Below are positions 32,573-44,830 of a stretch of DNA of 64,000 bases, in pieces. Source of the DNA: Pteria penguin (Eukaryota; Mollusca; Bivalvia; Pterioida; Pteriidae); assembly GCA_035048485.1 (NCBI GenBank), contig CM068586.1, positions 28,848,349 through 28,912,348 of the forward strand, given 5' to 3'. The notes under the pieces are model-generated. The model saw only the letters and a program-made list of their open reading frames with translations. It ran no database searches and was not told the DNA's origin. Position 1 is the first letter of the stretch. Each line of letters starts with the position of its first letter. A program made the position numbers and the translations under genes.

Positions 32573-33473
32573 AAGTGGAAAATAACAAAATATGTCTACT
32601 TGAAGAGCATATGTGAACCCCTATGATGGAGTGAGATCAGGTGCCCGGGGAGAGTTAGCATCTCCTGCTTGCTAGCAACACCCGTCACATATACCCAGTA
32701 GAAAAAGTCAAATCGTCCAAATTACATATCTATTTATATATGGAGAAGTCAAAGTAAGTAATCTTTTAGTATAGAAGTTGTCAAATCTGTGTAAAATGAT
32801 CGGGTTCCGTCTCAATTCAGAAAATCATTTAAAAGTTTGGATAACGAGATATCATATGGAGTAATAAGAGTCTCGTAACGACCAGAGAACTTCCTTACTG
32901 ACGTTGCTAGTCTAACACATATATAACCATGGTTGCGTAGCTTATCTGAAAGTCGCCTGGCCCTCAGAACAAAGTCATTGTAATTTGCACATGCTCTGTA
33001 ATAACGTATTGACTGAGATATGAATACGCCGTATACGGGCGAGAATGGAATGTTGCTACTTATGAAAGGAACGTTTGTGATAGCGAAATTGAAATCGTCA
33101 CGTTTGTCATAGAGTGAGGTGCTCAATTGACCATTCATGTCGAAAGACAACATAATATGTAAATACGAAGTAGAATTACTACTTTCTGTGGTTTTTTGGA
33201 CCTCCAGTTCACTTGGATAGATGATGATAAGGTAATCCGCGAATAAAGGATTATTCATTGATAGCAAGTCATCCATTCATCTGTAAGTGAAATTGAAGCC
33301 AAGAGCCAATTGTTTCTTTCCTTGCAAAAGCAAGGACTGAATGAATTAAGCTTCGTATGAGTAAAGCAATATGCCAGCCAGAAGCGGGGCACAGTTAGTG
33401 CCCATTTGAATGCCGACAATTTGTTGAAAAACCTTTCCTCCAAACACCACAAAAATGTAAGTAAATCACTCAA
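32573..33473 (-). mobile_element. PLE family A RT C-terminus with 3' end
   Basis: Inverted partner of 5071-6068. The minus strand from 33473 shows FVVFGGKVFQQIVGI, then PLLAGILLYSYEA, YRWMDDLLSMNNP (the catalytic tyrosine and isoleucine replaced: WMDD), LHIMLSFDMNGQLSTSLYDK and SPVYGVFISQSIRYYRACANY. The 3' end with the core is at 32573-32800. Frames are broken near 33290 and 33370. No SINE interrupts this tail, unlike the left copy. Confidence 0.85.
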
Positions 33474-33474
33474 A

Positions 33475-33720
33475 AACTAAGGAGTATCTCCCTCATGCAT
33501 AGCTCTGTCCTTAGATAGATTCTTTAGTTCACTTTTCGGTTGTTTTCGTTTCAACACTGCTTTTCAAATCTTTATATTATTATGAGAATCCCAATCATTT
33601 TGCCAGGAGCATCACTGAAGAGACATAAGTTGTCGATATGTACATATGGTGAACAAAATTAAAAGGTATATATGTTCTATATTTATTTTAACCTTTGACC
33701 TTGATATTGAAATTCAATAA
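33475..33720 (-). repeat. Dispersed ~230-bp repeat unit (right arm)
   Basis: Inverted partner of 4845-5070, with ACATAAGTTGTCGATATG and AAGGAGTATCTCCCTCATGC. It abuts PLE-A RT at the same base as in the left arm. Confidence 0.7.
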
Positions 33721-33779
33721 GGTTCGTCCTGATACCATAAAGAAAAAGTGTACTACTTTAGTCTTACCCCTAAACGGTG

Positions 33780-34400
33780 TGGTTAGTATCGTGTTATCAA
33801 GGTAGGGACAAACCCAAGGACCCACAGCCCTATACTATAAAACGTATAAAAATATTCGAATTTTTGACTCAGATTACAGATACCGTTAACTTCCAAAACG
33901 TTGAAAAATTCTACAGATCTTATTCAGAGTTTTTATTCAAACAAACGTGGTATCCTGGTTTTCAGCAGTTGTATCCAGCGGCATCTCTCATCATGGTCCT
34001 ATCGGGATTAAAACATTTACATCAAAGGTATGACCCTGAGATCACCGCAAAGACTCTTAGTCTTGTATTGGGTCCCTCTAAAGCCTTATTCTGAACTTTC
34101 GCAGTGTTACATCGCGATTTACACGGCGGTAGGGACTCGTTGACGAGCATTGTCTAAATCTTGCCAGAGGAGAGAAGGTCCTAAATCTCGTCTCCTATCG
34201 CTATTTCGGAATCTTACATATCAGAGACCTTAGCTTGCTTTCAGGTCAGAACACGGTTGGTTCATGTTGATTTCACTTAATGTGTTTGATATTGATATTA
34301 GCTCCATGACAATTTTCATATTTATAATTTTATGACTTTTGTATTCGAAGAGCCTCTTTGTCATTGTTTTCTGTATGGATAATAATTTGAAAATATTTGT
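33780..34400 (+). mobile_element. PLE family B C-terminus and 3' region
   Basis: A plus-strand frame at 33777-34094 with VEKFYRSYSEFLFKQTWYP and SGLKHLHQRYDPEITAKT, SLVLGPSKALF: the C-terminal extension of PLE-B. Then the 3' region with GTCTAAATCTTGCCAGAGG and the uninterrupted GGTCTCTGATATG/CTTTCAGGTCAG segment (34215-34250) that serves as empty site for the element at 55648. Confidence 0.75.
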
Positions 34401-34406
34401 TTTTAA

Positions 34407-34541
34407 TGTAAAGATGATGGATAAATGCAAACCATACGTCCGAAAATCATTAGACCAGAGGACATACAAAATTAGTGAAAATGAAAACCAAGTGGAAAAT
34501 AACAAAATATGTCTACTTGAAGAGCATATGTGAACCCCTAT
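34407..34541 (-). repeat. PLE family A 3'-terminal fragment (right arm)
   Basis: Inverted partner of 3996-4137; ends at the Tigger terminus. The same 5' truncation point in both arms shows it predates their duplication. Confidence 0.75.
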
Positions 34542-34547
34542 AAATAT

Positions 34548-35150
34548 TACAGTAAACTCCACATACAGCGAACACGTTTATCAATAATTATGCTTATTAC
34601 GAACCAAGATGAATTCCCCGACCGTGTCTTTATGTAAAGATATGGAATTTTTTTTGCTTTTAGCGAAATTCAATAGCATGAACTGATGCATATTGCTGAT
34701 TAAACTCGTTGTCCCCCTTGGTTAAATTTCCTTCTAAATACTGTTATTACGAATTGATTACTGCAATTATGTGATTAGTAATAACAACTTGTTTGTCACC
34801 CAAATTCAGATTTGAGGAAATAATTGTTTGACAAACAAAAGCGCGTCGGTCTTACTTGTGCTTATCTTACTTTGTAGTGGATATTTTAAGCTTGGTAATG
34901 GATTCCCCATCTAGGAGACGCAAAGCGATAACGTTACAAACTTAATACCAAATCATTTAAAAAAGTGATGAAGGAAAAAGGGCAAAAAAGGACATTGCGG
35001 CGGATTTTGGTATTCCCAAAAATGCACTGGTACAATAATTAAAAGCCGTGATATAATTTTGCAAACTTATAAATCGTCTTCCATGTCTCCGCAAAGGCAG
35101 CGTCATAGGGACACATATTAATGTCGAGGACGCGTTATTCGCCTGATTTA
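34548..35150 (+). mobile_element. Tigger/pogo-type DNA transposon 5' fragment (right arm)
   Basis: Begins TTACAGTAAACTCCACATAC (TA flank). The transposase start near 34900 reads MDSPSRRRKAIT-like, followed near 34975-35050 by KKDIAADFGIPKNA (HTH) and near 35120 by a VEDALFAWFK-like end. Frames are broken. There is no DDE domain and no 3' terminus. Confidence 0.7.
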
Positions 35151-35154
35151 AGGG

Positions 35155-36312
35155 TAAACAGTGGATGGCCGTTCTGACATGAAATTGTATGTCGGACAGT
35201 CAGCGGCGAATCTGGAGAGGTTAATCTGGAAAGTGAATTTGTCATCTAGGATATTAACAATTGCTCCAGTATCAATCACCATTCCACACCATTTACAGTT
35301 CAGTTTAATATTTGTTGTAGGTGATGCGTCTCCATTTGCAACACTGTTTTCTGTTGTTATTAAGAACATATATTCTTCGTCTGAGGTGCTTGTTTCTAGA
35401 GAACTTTTCCATTCTCTTTCGTTTTGTTTGAAATTTGGCTTTTTGATCTGCAAACTTTCTCAATGTGGTTTTTTTTACAGTAGTTGCATGTTTGTCCTTT
35501 TGCTGGGCACGGTCCACGATGCGGAAATTTCTTCCACAACTCCAGCATTTAGTACCCTTTGGACGTCCTGTTGTTTGTTTCATGACTAGTATTGTGACAA
35601 AACTTACTCTTGTGTACCATGCTCTCTATTGCGTTTGCGATTGTGTTTTGGGTTATTCTCTTTCGGACCCGTACCCCTAGCCTGTGGCTCAGTTTGTTGG
35701 CGGGCTGCTGTAATTCTCTTTCAGTTGTTGAGGCATGATGATCGAAAATTTCTAGGATCCTTCCTAGCATCAAAATGTCGTCGAGTGACTTATCTGTCCT
35801 TAGATTCTTTGGTTCATTTTTCGGTCCTTTTGATGTCAACATTCTCTTCAAATATTTATATATTTTGAGAATTCCAATCATTTGGCCACGAGCATCACTG
35901 AAGAGACATAAGTTGTCGAAATGCGCAAATGGTGCACTAAATTAAAAGGTATATATGCTCTACATTTATTATCTGGTTCACGTAATGTCCTTCGTCGTCA
36001 GTGGTTTGATCGATTTAATCGATTGTGCATAACTTGCAAAAAGATTTCATGCTCAATATAAGCAACTTGGCATGATTTGGCTAGTCGCCTTAGTTCTGTC
36101 ACGTGCTCATCAAAGGATTGGTCTTGCAATTGTTTATAGTTCCTGAAAGTGTACACTTCCATTTGTATATTTTTATTAGGTTCACAGTATTTTAAGAGTA
36201 CGGTTTTTGTTTCGTCATACGAATCCCCACTTGTGCCTTTTTCTGCATCATATGTCATATACATTTTTACCGGGAAGGTGCAGTAGTAAAGCTCTTTTAT
36301 GAGCGTCATCAT
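35155..36312 (-). pseudogene. Gypsy-type gag-protease fragment (right arm), interrupted
   Basis: Inverted partner of 2291-3333. Gag N-terminus at 36312-35998; the rest of gag plus nucleocapsid at 35790-35305; protease with MVIDTGAIVNILD near 35270. It is split by a 172-bp insertion at 35797-35968. Relative to the left copy, protease ends earlier at the Tigger junction (35150). A dead remnant with no RT or integrase. Confidence 0.85.
35797..35968 (-). repeat. 172-bp insertion of the dispersed unit in Gypsy gag, 7-bp TSD
   Basis: Flanked by TTATCTG at 35790-35796 and 35969-35975. The uninterrupted target CAGATAA is at 2622-2628 in the left arm. The insert is the dispersed repeat lacking the end that reads GGGAGATACTCCTTAG in other copies, consistent with truncation on insertion. 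No terminal inverted repeats. Confidence 0.8.
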
Positions 36313-36965
36313 TCAGTTTTTAGCCATCAAATTCTCTGGGCGATCGACATATTTCTGCCACCTGGGACCGGCGTTTGTTTCATCTTATTCGTAATCAAAC
36401 GGAGGGAAAGGGACTATAATTAAATTACTTGCAATATTGTTTTCTCTCGTTGCCAAACGGTGTGTTCTTATTATAGTTCTTGTTTTGGAAACTTAGGAAA
36501 ATGAAAGCCGGAATTTAGTTTATCTGAACTCTTTATTCTGGAACTTAATACTGATAACATGCAAAATAATAACCGATACACATATACGGGTTGAGACATG
36601 TGGCCAAAGCAAGATAACTCTAGTATAAATCAGAACATTACAACTTGAATAAAAGCAATGAATGTAGCATAGATTTTATAGGCAGCTTAACCACTGGTTA
36701 ATATTCTGAACAACTCAGACCAAGTCATTACAAAATATTTTTAAAGCACAATGAAAAGATCGTTTATGAAATTTCTAATGACACCATTTCAACTAGTGAA
36801 AGATGAAGTCGTTCTGTCACTCCCTATTTAATAAACGGTACGATCTTAATATATACAGAGTATTCAGCGTTCACTGTATTGTAGGTAAATATATAAATGA
36901 TATTTAAAATAATTTCAAAGTATGATGTCATAGGTTCGATACCTGGGAATTTGTAAATAATGGCT
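36313..36965 (-). other. Presumed Gypsy LTR/leader region (right arm)
   Basis: Inverted partner of 1622-2290, including CTCTTTATTCTGGAAC (poly(A)-signal region) and the segment next to the gag start. No partner LTR at the far side. Confidence 0.35.
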
Positions 36966-38345
36966 TAGATCTGCTTAATATTTCTAATATTTTTCGTGAT
37001 CATAGAGTGACATCTACAATTTCTCCGTATTTCGAGAATCTGGAACCACCCCTGATTTCCTATCAGTACAAAAACCTATTAGAAAACTTATATTTAATTA
37101 CAATGCAGTTACACCTATTCTTAATTCTCTTGACTCTATCCCATCGCCCTGTGCATGCAATAATTCTCAATTCATTTGTCAGCCTGCGGGCTATATTATT
37201 ACAGGTGATCGTAATTGTTTTGTAGTAAAAAATCTACTTTCACTTTTTAATAAAGGGCCAACGTATAGATTACCTTCCAGGATAGATTTCACCAAATTTC
37301 TGATTGGTGTTGAAGAAGCATTTAACACTTATTGTAAACGATGGTGTAAATAGAAGGTGTGAAAATACATGCCTTGAATGACTTGAAAAGTGAAATCTTA
37401 AAAAATATCGATATTCGCATCCAAAAGTTTAAAATTAATCCCCATTTATTCAAACAGCCACATTATATACCAGTCCAGTGTATTAAAAAGAAAATGGCTG
37501 ATTAACATAGTACTTATGCCTTCGTATCTGCTGACAAGCAGCTAATTATATTATCATTGTTTGACAAATATACATTATTACAGTTCTTAAAACAGAATTG
37601 AACTCTACGTCTACGTATGTTGAACCCCCGTTGTTTTAACGACAAAATCCTATCTGATCATTGTAAAGCTATTTGTGACTTCAATTTTCATTTTCATTGA
37701 TTTTGTATGTCCTCTGGTTTCATGATTTTCGGACTTTTGGTTTGGATTTATCCATAATCTTTACATTCCAACAATTAATTGGTTTCCCATATTACACAAA
37801 AATCCATAAAAATCACGTTTATATCAAATTCTAGTCAAATGATCTATAAATGTGATTTCTTAACATATTACCTCCGCTCTTACTGTAGTTAAAGACCATG
37901 TTATCAAGTTGAGGCAAATAACGTTTCTACTTCTGATTTGTTGTCTTTCATACGCCGGTGTTTCCACAGATAGTGTAAATACCTCTGTTCTTCAGTTACA
38001 TCTAGGTTTTTCTCTAACAAACAATATGATAATTATAAATATTGGAGTTGTACTGCGTTGTGTAATGCCATCACATTTTTATAAATAATATTCATGTACA
38101 ATTTAACCGCAAAACTTATCAACAGATTGTTGGGATTCATATGGGCACTAAGTGTGCTCCCCTTATAGCAGTTTTATTTTTTAACAGTTATCAGAGAGAC
38201 TTTATGCATTCTATTCAAACCTCTAAACGTTTCGACCTTATTGCTAAGTTCAATGACACCTCTAGATATCCTGATGATATTTTAGAATTAGTTTAAAAAC
38301 TATATTACTGACATTGATCCATCTGAACTTCATTTAAACAAAGCC
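36966..38345 (+). mobile_element. PLE family B, degenerate RT copy, continued at 38661-38830
   Basis: Plus-strand pieces: PYFENLEPPLISYQYKN (37025), KGPTYRLPSRIDFTKF (37255), NTYCKRWCK (37325), YQQIVGIHMGTKCAPLIAV (38105-38170), then YQRDFMHSIQTSKRFDLIAKF and RYPDDIL (38265-38280). After a SINE, LYDKRDDF and LIVNFPYLDGDDPDYYHMVF (38705-38800) follow. A PLE-A 3' fragment is inserted at 37685-37775. Stops throughout. Confidence 0.8.
37685..37775 (+). repeat. PLE family A 3'-terminal fragment inside PLE-B
   Basis: The last ~90 bp of the PLE-A 3' end, ending TTTATCCATAATCTTTACAT, between TTTGTGACTTCAA and TCCAACAATTAATTGG. The left-arm equivalent (651-887) is longer, so part was deleted here after duplication. 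Confidence 0.75.
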
Positions 38346-38366
38346 TATACTTCCAACCGGGAAACA

Positions 38367-38644
38367 TTGATTGATTGATTGATTGATTTTTGTTTTACGT
38401 CACACCACGAAAATTTCACGTATATGGTGACGCGTCTGCCAGATGCGGGGCATACAAATTCTGACCTTTGCAACGGACCCACCCGAAGCAGTGAGGGATC
38501 TTTAACGTGCCATGCATACCACGACACGGGGCTTCGGATTTTACTGTCTCAGCCAAAAGACATGACACCGGCATGACCAGAGCGGGACTCGAACCCCGGC
38601 CTCATGATCAGGAGTCCGACGCGATACTACTATGCCACGCCGGC
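38367..38644 (-). repeat. tRNA-derived SINE, full-length, 16-bp TSD
   Basis: Minus-strand SINE with tRNA-like head (box B GGTTCGAGTCCCGC region near 38590-38605), body words GTTAAAGATCCCTCACTGC, and a (CAAT)n tail at 38367-38390. TSDs TTCCAACCGGGAAACA (38351-38366) and TTCCAACCAGGAAACA (38645-38660) differ at one base. Same family as 47309-47582 and 50462-50735. Confidence 0.88.
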
Positions 38645-38807
38645 TTCCAACCAGGAAACACCTTTTTGGGGCTTAAATATTAAAATTATTAACAACCATT
38701 TATATATATATGATAAACGTGACGACTTTGGATTTCTTATAGTAAATTTCCCTTATCTAGATGGTGATGACCCAGATTACTATCATATGGTATTTATACA
38801 TCTTTAT

Positions 38808-39290
38808 ATTACTAAATTTGATGACTAAACATCTGAAGTATATATTTCGTGTCAGTACAAAAGCACTGAATACTAGATTTATGATGCCCTTGGGAACTAT
38901 CAGTCCATCAGGAGTGACACCGGCCTAATGGTTATAATAAATATAGAACATATATAACTTTTAATTTTGTGCACCATATGCGCATTTCGACAACTTATGT
39001 CTCTTCAGTGATGCTCCTGGCCAAATGATTGGAATTCTCATAGTATATAAAGATTTGATGAGAAGTGATGAAACCAAAACGACCGAAAATTGAACGAAAG
39101 AATCTATCTAAGAACAGAGCTATGCATGAGGGAGATACTCCTTAGTTTTTGAGTGATTTACTAAATTTGATAACTTTGCACTCTTATTTCCTATGACTGG
39201 TGATGAACCCTTTTGATTCTCCAGTCATATCTGCAAAGTCAAAGTCACAGTGCTTATGACACTTAGAGTTTTGGTGTCCAGGCCATAACT
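38808..39290. repeat. Left edge of synthetase block 2
   Basis: Direct repeat of 6133-6780; includes a dispersed-unit copy (38935-39165). No gene. Confidence 0.6.
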
Positions 39291-39970
39291 TTTTACACCT
39301 TGTATGGAAGCAAGGTCATATCCCCAAGGACAAGATCACAGTGCATATGATGGCTAGATCATTGTTCATAGCTGTTTACCCCTCACCCGGATTGATGAAA
39401 TTTGCACGAAATTGTTGCCCAGAACCCAATGATGTGTTATGATCTTGTCGCAGGAGCAATTTCACAATCCATATGATGGGTAAATTTTGTCCACGGATTT
39501 GAATGTAAAGATGATGGATAAATCCAAACCACAAGTCCAAAAATCACGAAACCATAGGACATACAAAATCAGTGAAAATGAAAAACAAATGGAAAATAAC
39601 AAAATATGTCTACTTGAAGAGCATATGTGAACCCCTGTGATGGAGTGAGATCAGGTGCCCGGGGAGAGTGAGCATCTCCTGCTTGCTAGCAACACCCGTC
39701 ACATATACCCCGTAGAAAGAGTCAAATCGTGTGAATTCCATATGTATCTATATATGGAGAAGTCGAAGTAGGTAACCTTCTAGTAAAGAAGGTGTCAAAT
39801 ATTTCATAAAATTGTTGCACAAGAGCCAGGGGGTGTCATGACGTTGAACCATGTCACCTTGAGGCCCTGAATAATAGGCAAAGGGGAATGTTTCTATACT
39901 TTCAAATTTCATCAAACTAAGCGACGGGCGTATAATGCCACGCTAGGCGTTGCTCTTGATTTTGTTTTAA
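39290..39970. repeat. ~145-bp repeat array at block 2 edge, with PLE-A 3' insertion
   Basis: Same array as 7020-7345. It is split at 39504-39805 by a PLE-A 3' end with full core; the block 1 equivalent (about 7265) reads through (GGATTTGAATAATATG). Confidence 0.7.
39504..39805 (-). repeat. PLE family A 3'-terminal fragment (block 2 specific)
   Basis: About 300 bp from GTAAAGATGATGGATAAATC to GAAGGTGTCAAAT, including the core. It is absent from the matching place in block 1, hence a post-duplication insertion. Confidence 0.8.
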
Positions 39971-40423
39971 ATAGAAAGCTAAAATGCTGGTACAGGCTAT
40001 CGGTAATCGAAAAAGATTACATACATGTATGTTGTATTTATATTTTCTTTATTTGTCTTATTTTAAACAGTACATAATTAATATACAAATCAGCCAGATT
40101 AGAACGTCGTAGTGTTAGTCCTGGTAACTTATAATAGATTCAAATATTTTATTTGAAAGTGTTGTATTCAATTTTGACACAGCTATCTTGTCTCTGTAAA
40201 ATACTGTGAGTACAATGTTACAACCAATACAAAAACATTAAAACAATTGTAGATTTTTTGTAGACTTTTTAATGCGACATTGCAAGTATACTCAAAGTGT
40301 CTCGTTTTAAGTCAATATTCCGCTTTTTATATAGTCCATAAAATCAGGAACCAATATCTGACATGGCATATCTGTCTTATTATACCGTTGATGTTATAAG
40401 GATATAATGTCACATTATTAATA

Positions 40424-40492
40424 GTAATCGTGACTATTTACTGGTTGTAATCGTGACTATTTTCTGATTGTAATCATGACTATTTACTGATT
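40424..40492. repeat. 23-bp minisatellite, three units (block 2)
   Basis: Same unit as 15397-15533; three copies, all 23 bp. Confidence 0.9.
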
Positions 40493-40904
40493 GTGAGTTA
40501 AACCGTTACCCCTTAATGTAACTCTGAGCTATACTTGCACGCATAATCGTATGGTATTACGGCGGGCGTGACCAGTCAAAAGGGGATACTTACTTCTCCA
40601 TGGCATCTGGTCCCACCTCTGATACTTCAACGAGTCTTTGAAGGCTTATATCTCTAGTTCGTCTTCTTAAATGGATGCCCCTTATTGAATACTCGGTATC
40701 TTGTCGTTTTACTTACTATTCATAACAAGAAAATTTACTAAATATTTACTACCTTTTAAATAGACTTTATCAAAGGTATAAGTGGTCAGTAGGGTGTATT
40801 TACTCCTTTGTAGCAACTGATTCAGTATTAATTCTACAAGGGTTCCCTAATTACTCTTTCCCCAAGTTTGAATCGGACTTTCTTCCATTCCATGTTTAGT
40901 GTCA

Positions 40905-41118
40905 TATCAATTTATAGTATCCACTTATTCTGGTTATGGTTATCAATTTGTAATATCTAATTATTATTGTTATGATTATCCATTTATAATTTCTAAATAT
41001 TATAGTAAAGGTTATCCATTTATAATATCTGATTACTATAGTTATTCTTATCCAATTATAATATCTAATTACTATAGTTATGGTTATCCATTTATAATAT
41101 CTAATTACTATAGTTATG
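40905..41118 (+). repeat. 36-bp minisatellite, six units (block 2)
   Basis: The plus frame 40899-41138 encodes six 12-residue units near YPFIISNYYSYG. See 16104-16282. Confidence 0.85.
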
Positions 41119-41139
41119 AAATGGTAATGATAAGGTAAT

Positions 41140-42480
41140 ATTCATATCATATGTTTAGCTTTAAAACTAATTTTCAACAAATATACAATGATAATACCTT
41201 TTCATATTATGGAATTTTAAAACGTTTCATTTCACGCTAATAAGTATTTTGCCGCTTTTATTCATTCATATTGTTGATGGTTTAGACATCAATGGGGCAC
41301 TGTAATAACATCTTTTGTGTAAAGAAAATGAAGGAGTGACAAAGTTATTACAGTTACTAGAAATTATAAAAACAATGACTCTCATTAAAAATGTGAAAGT
41401 TTGGAACAGGTGCACCGAAGAAGAAAGTATTAAACATCATAAGATTTAACCCCCATTTTTACAAATTACAGCTTTACCGCTATCAATAAAAAGGTATATA
41501 TTTTATCCAGATATTTAACTATTAACAATGCAGTTTATATCTCTAGTATACAGTTGTTTGCAGTCCTAACCTTATATAGAGTGTACCTCAAGTTCACTTT
41601 ATGACTGATTTTTAAGTTTACTTGGCGACAATAGAGCAAACGTGAAATCAAGTTTAGTACTCAACTTGAGTCCAAGTGCACTACAGATTTGGTTTACTTT
41701 CTATACATACTCCAAGTGCACTACAATTTTGGCTTACTTCCCATATACATGTACATGTATACCGCTTTAATTCACTTGTTGGAACCCAAAATAGAAGCTA
41801 GTGTAGTTTTGACTACGGAATGCCTAAACAAAGGATAACATCTTTATACCATGTCGAAGTGAAACCACAAAATGACAAAATAATGAGTTGGTACCGTATA
41901 ACAAAAGAAATAACAATAATAATTTATAACGAGTTGGAAGAAGAAATAAACAGATATGCCCCGGGTATAGTATAGAATTTCCGATAAAATACCATCGGAA
42001 TGTTCATCATGATATCAATATGGTAAAATTGTTAATTGTTTCTAAATATTTACTATATTTTTCTATTCAAACATATTTTTTATAAAATATGCAATTGTGC
42101 AACATAAAAAAATGTTTCTATTGTGTTATACGAAAGTGGATAATTTGATAACTGAACGTGAAAACTAAGAATGGTGTCCCGTGACAGTATACTTGAAGAC
42201 GGGATTACTTTAAAGTAAACTTGACATCACGTGCACTTGACTACACTTTATTACTGGTTTTCAGGACAAACTAACAAAAATTGAAATGCACTTGTCAAGA
42301 TTAGGACTGTACCCAACTGTATTTCTCCATATGAAAAATATTAATAGATATTTACATAATTCATCATGTACTTTGTATTTCAACAATCAACTTTATAAAA
42401 AAATATTAGCCCATAATACCTTGTGATTAATGTTCAGTATGAAATTAGCACAAATAATTAATTCCTGTTTATTTTGAAAA
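41140..42480. other. Intergenic, block 2; no gene seen
   Basis: Matches 16302-17640 of block 1, including the repeated CAAGTGCACT words. No recognisable coding content. Confidence 0.5.
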
Positions 42481-42610
42481 TAATCAATGTTATTTATTCC
42501 TGATCAGTAGTGTTTATTGTTAATGTAAATCTTCAACAAACGATTCATTTGTGTTTTTAATAATAAATCTTACCAATTTCTGCTTTCGTAAAATGATTAG
42601 TGCATCGTCA

Positions 42611-44830
42611 TTATAAATCTGTTTTATGTTGAAAAATCCTTTCACGGCATATATTAGCAACTTCTTTTCTGTTGATTTTGCCATTGTAAGTTTTCGGAAA
42701 CTGGTCAAAGAATAAATAGTTCTTGGGAACCTGCATTTGTTGTAGTAGGCTGGCAGTAGTGTTGTTTGAATTGAGTAGAAAATCTTCCATTTCATTCATA
42801 GTTACTTTACAACCTGGTTTTAAGACAACTGCACAGCAAACAATTTGGAACTCGTTTGGATCTCTACAGGTAATTACAGTAGCATCATGAATAGACTCAT
42901 GCTGTTTTAATTTGCTTTCCATGGAGACAACAGATTGGAATATTGCCCCTACTTTAACCAAACTATCAGATATTCTACCTTCAACAATGAGACAACCGTC
43001 TTTTGTTATCCGTCCGGAATCCCCCGTTTTGAACCAGCCTTGTTTTGTAAAGGCTTGTGATGTTTGAATATCATTGCCAAGATAGCCTGCAAATGCCAGA
43101 GGTGCTCGGACCAACACTTCCCCATTTTCTTCTTTCATTACAACATTTCCCTTGTCATTGACGACTTTTACCTCCATGCCAGCTACCGGGAAACCGACTT
43201 CATAATCTATATGGGACTTGTTTCTGTCGAATGTTTGAAAAGATATGATTCCAATTTCTGTGCATCCGTAAACAATTCCAAATCTTTCACATACTTGACT
43301 CATTTCATTCGTAAGAGATGCAGGACTAGGTTGACTGCCAGACACTAGGGATTTGAACTTCCAGGACTGATTTTTGTCAGTCATCATTTCAAGAAGGGTG
43401 CTGGGTAAGACATATGATGCATCACATTCCTCCTCGTGCAAAATATTGTTTACGACTTTGTTGTAATCGGTAATGCTTGGTATGGAAGATAAGTTCTTGA
43501 TGGCAACGCGGGTACCTCCTGTAAGGATTTCCCAGGTAGGATATCTGTAATATGAATAACAGCATCAATATCAACAAAACAATATCAGTAAGCAATCATA
43601 TCAATACATTATCTCATTTATAAATTTTGTAAGTTTAAATTCCGAATATCCTTGGGAAACAAGATATGAGATTTATGGTTTTGTAAAGACTAAGAAACAA
43701 TTATTATATTAATCGTAAATCATAATCATAAGGTATGAATTAAAAACGAGTAAAATCGAGTCTTTCATGCATAGAACATCCTTTAAGCCATGAATGAAAC
43801 TGATTTCGTGAATATTAGCAAGAGAATTTCCTGTATATGTAACTTTTCTTGTTACAGTGGCTTTTGAAACGAAACAAATTTTCATTAGGAGCACCTCGTT
43901 ACATTCTTGATATCAGGAGGATAATCTGGATCTTCACGCCCCACTCTTATATCTGGATTTGCTAATACGAATTTTGTAATTTTTCCGAATATGCGTTTTA
44001 ACGACATATAATCAAAATCTGACATACTCGTTCATGATATCATCTTCTTCAAATATCTACCGTACATACCCTGCTATCCAGTTAAAAGGTCGGTCATTAA
44101 AAGTCTTTTTACTTTCTTTGCCGAAGATATGTTCAAAGTTGTGTCCGGTAAACAGCAAAGACAAATGCGTTAATGGGATCAACTTTGGGGTTCCCGTACT
44201 CCCTGACGTCATCAGTATCACTGCATCATCCTCTGGGTATATCGTTGGTAGACGTATTTCTGAGTGTCCCATTATCATAACGTCACGAAGTGTAAGGTAA
44301 ATATTCTGTTGATCCTTGAACATTGCTATTAGCAATTTCAGATTTGGTAAAGAAGCGCAAGTTACTTGACCCTTGGTAGTGCAAATTTCGAAAATATATT
44401 GCAAAATGGATACATTCATATCATTCTGACCCGGAGGAAATATGACAGCTTTACATTTGTCGTTGAGATTTCTTAATATATCCATCAAATCGCTTCCATC
44501 CTTGACATTGAAATTGAAGAGCAATGTGGAAGCTCCACACATTTGTGTTCCGACTGAAGCAATCATCCATTCCGGACAAGTCTCCGTCCCTATAGCAACA
44601 ATATCGCCTCTCTTGATTCCAAGGTGGACAAGTCCTTTAGCAAACTTCGTAGCATTAACCAGTATTTCTGCAAATGTTATTGTTTCCCTTTCTTCATTCC
44701 TCCAATTGATAAATATTTGTGCAATACCCTTTGTTTCAGCATGTCGTGATATCATATCTGGAATCGTTGTAAATGGAACATCCATTTCCCCATTACCTCT
44801 TATATAACTCATACTACATTCCCTGTCCAT
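42611..44830 (-). CDS. Acyl-CoA synthetase (ANL superfamily, ACSF2-like), copy 2; two coding exons
   Basis: Exon 1 is 44830-44070 and exon 2 is 43544-42611, with a 525-bp intron that again starts GTATGT and ends TACAG. Exon lengths (761 and 934 nt) and the phase-2 join match copy 1 exactly, giving 564 residues. Seen: ILMTSGSTGTPK, YGCTEIG, TGDSGR, IVEGR and NGKINRKEV are all present. Differences from copy 1 are scattered substitutions, the most interesting being VGAIFQ in place of VGAELQ just after the hinge. Introns and flanks are also homologous but more diverged, so this is a real paralogue rather than an assembly repeat. A TTTATT (AATAAA on the gene strand) at 42493-42498 is a likely poly(A) signal. 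Function is as for copy 1; substrate unknown. Confidence 0.9.

Noticed and set aside
38379..38576. Frames inside the SINEs (also 47381-47593)
   Set aside because: tRNA-derived SINE sequence, non-coding.
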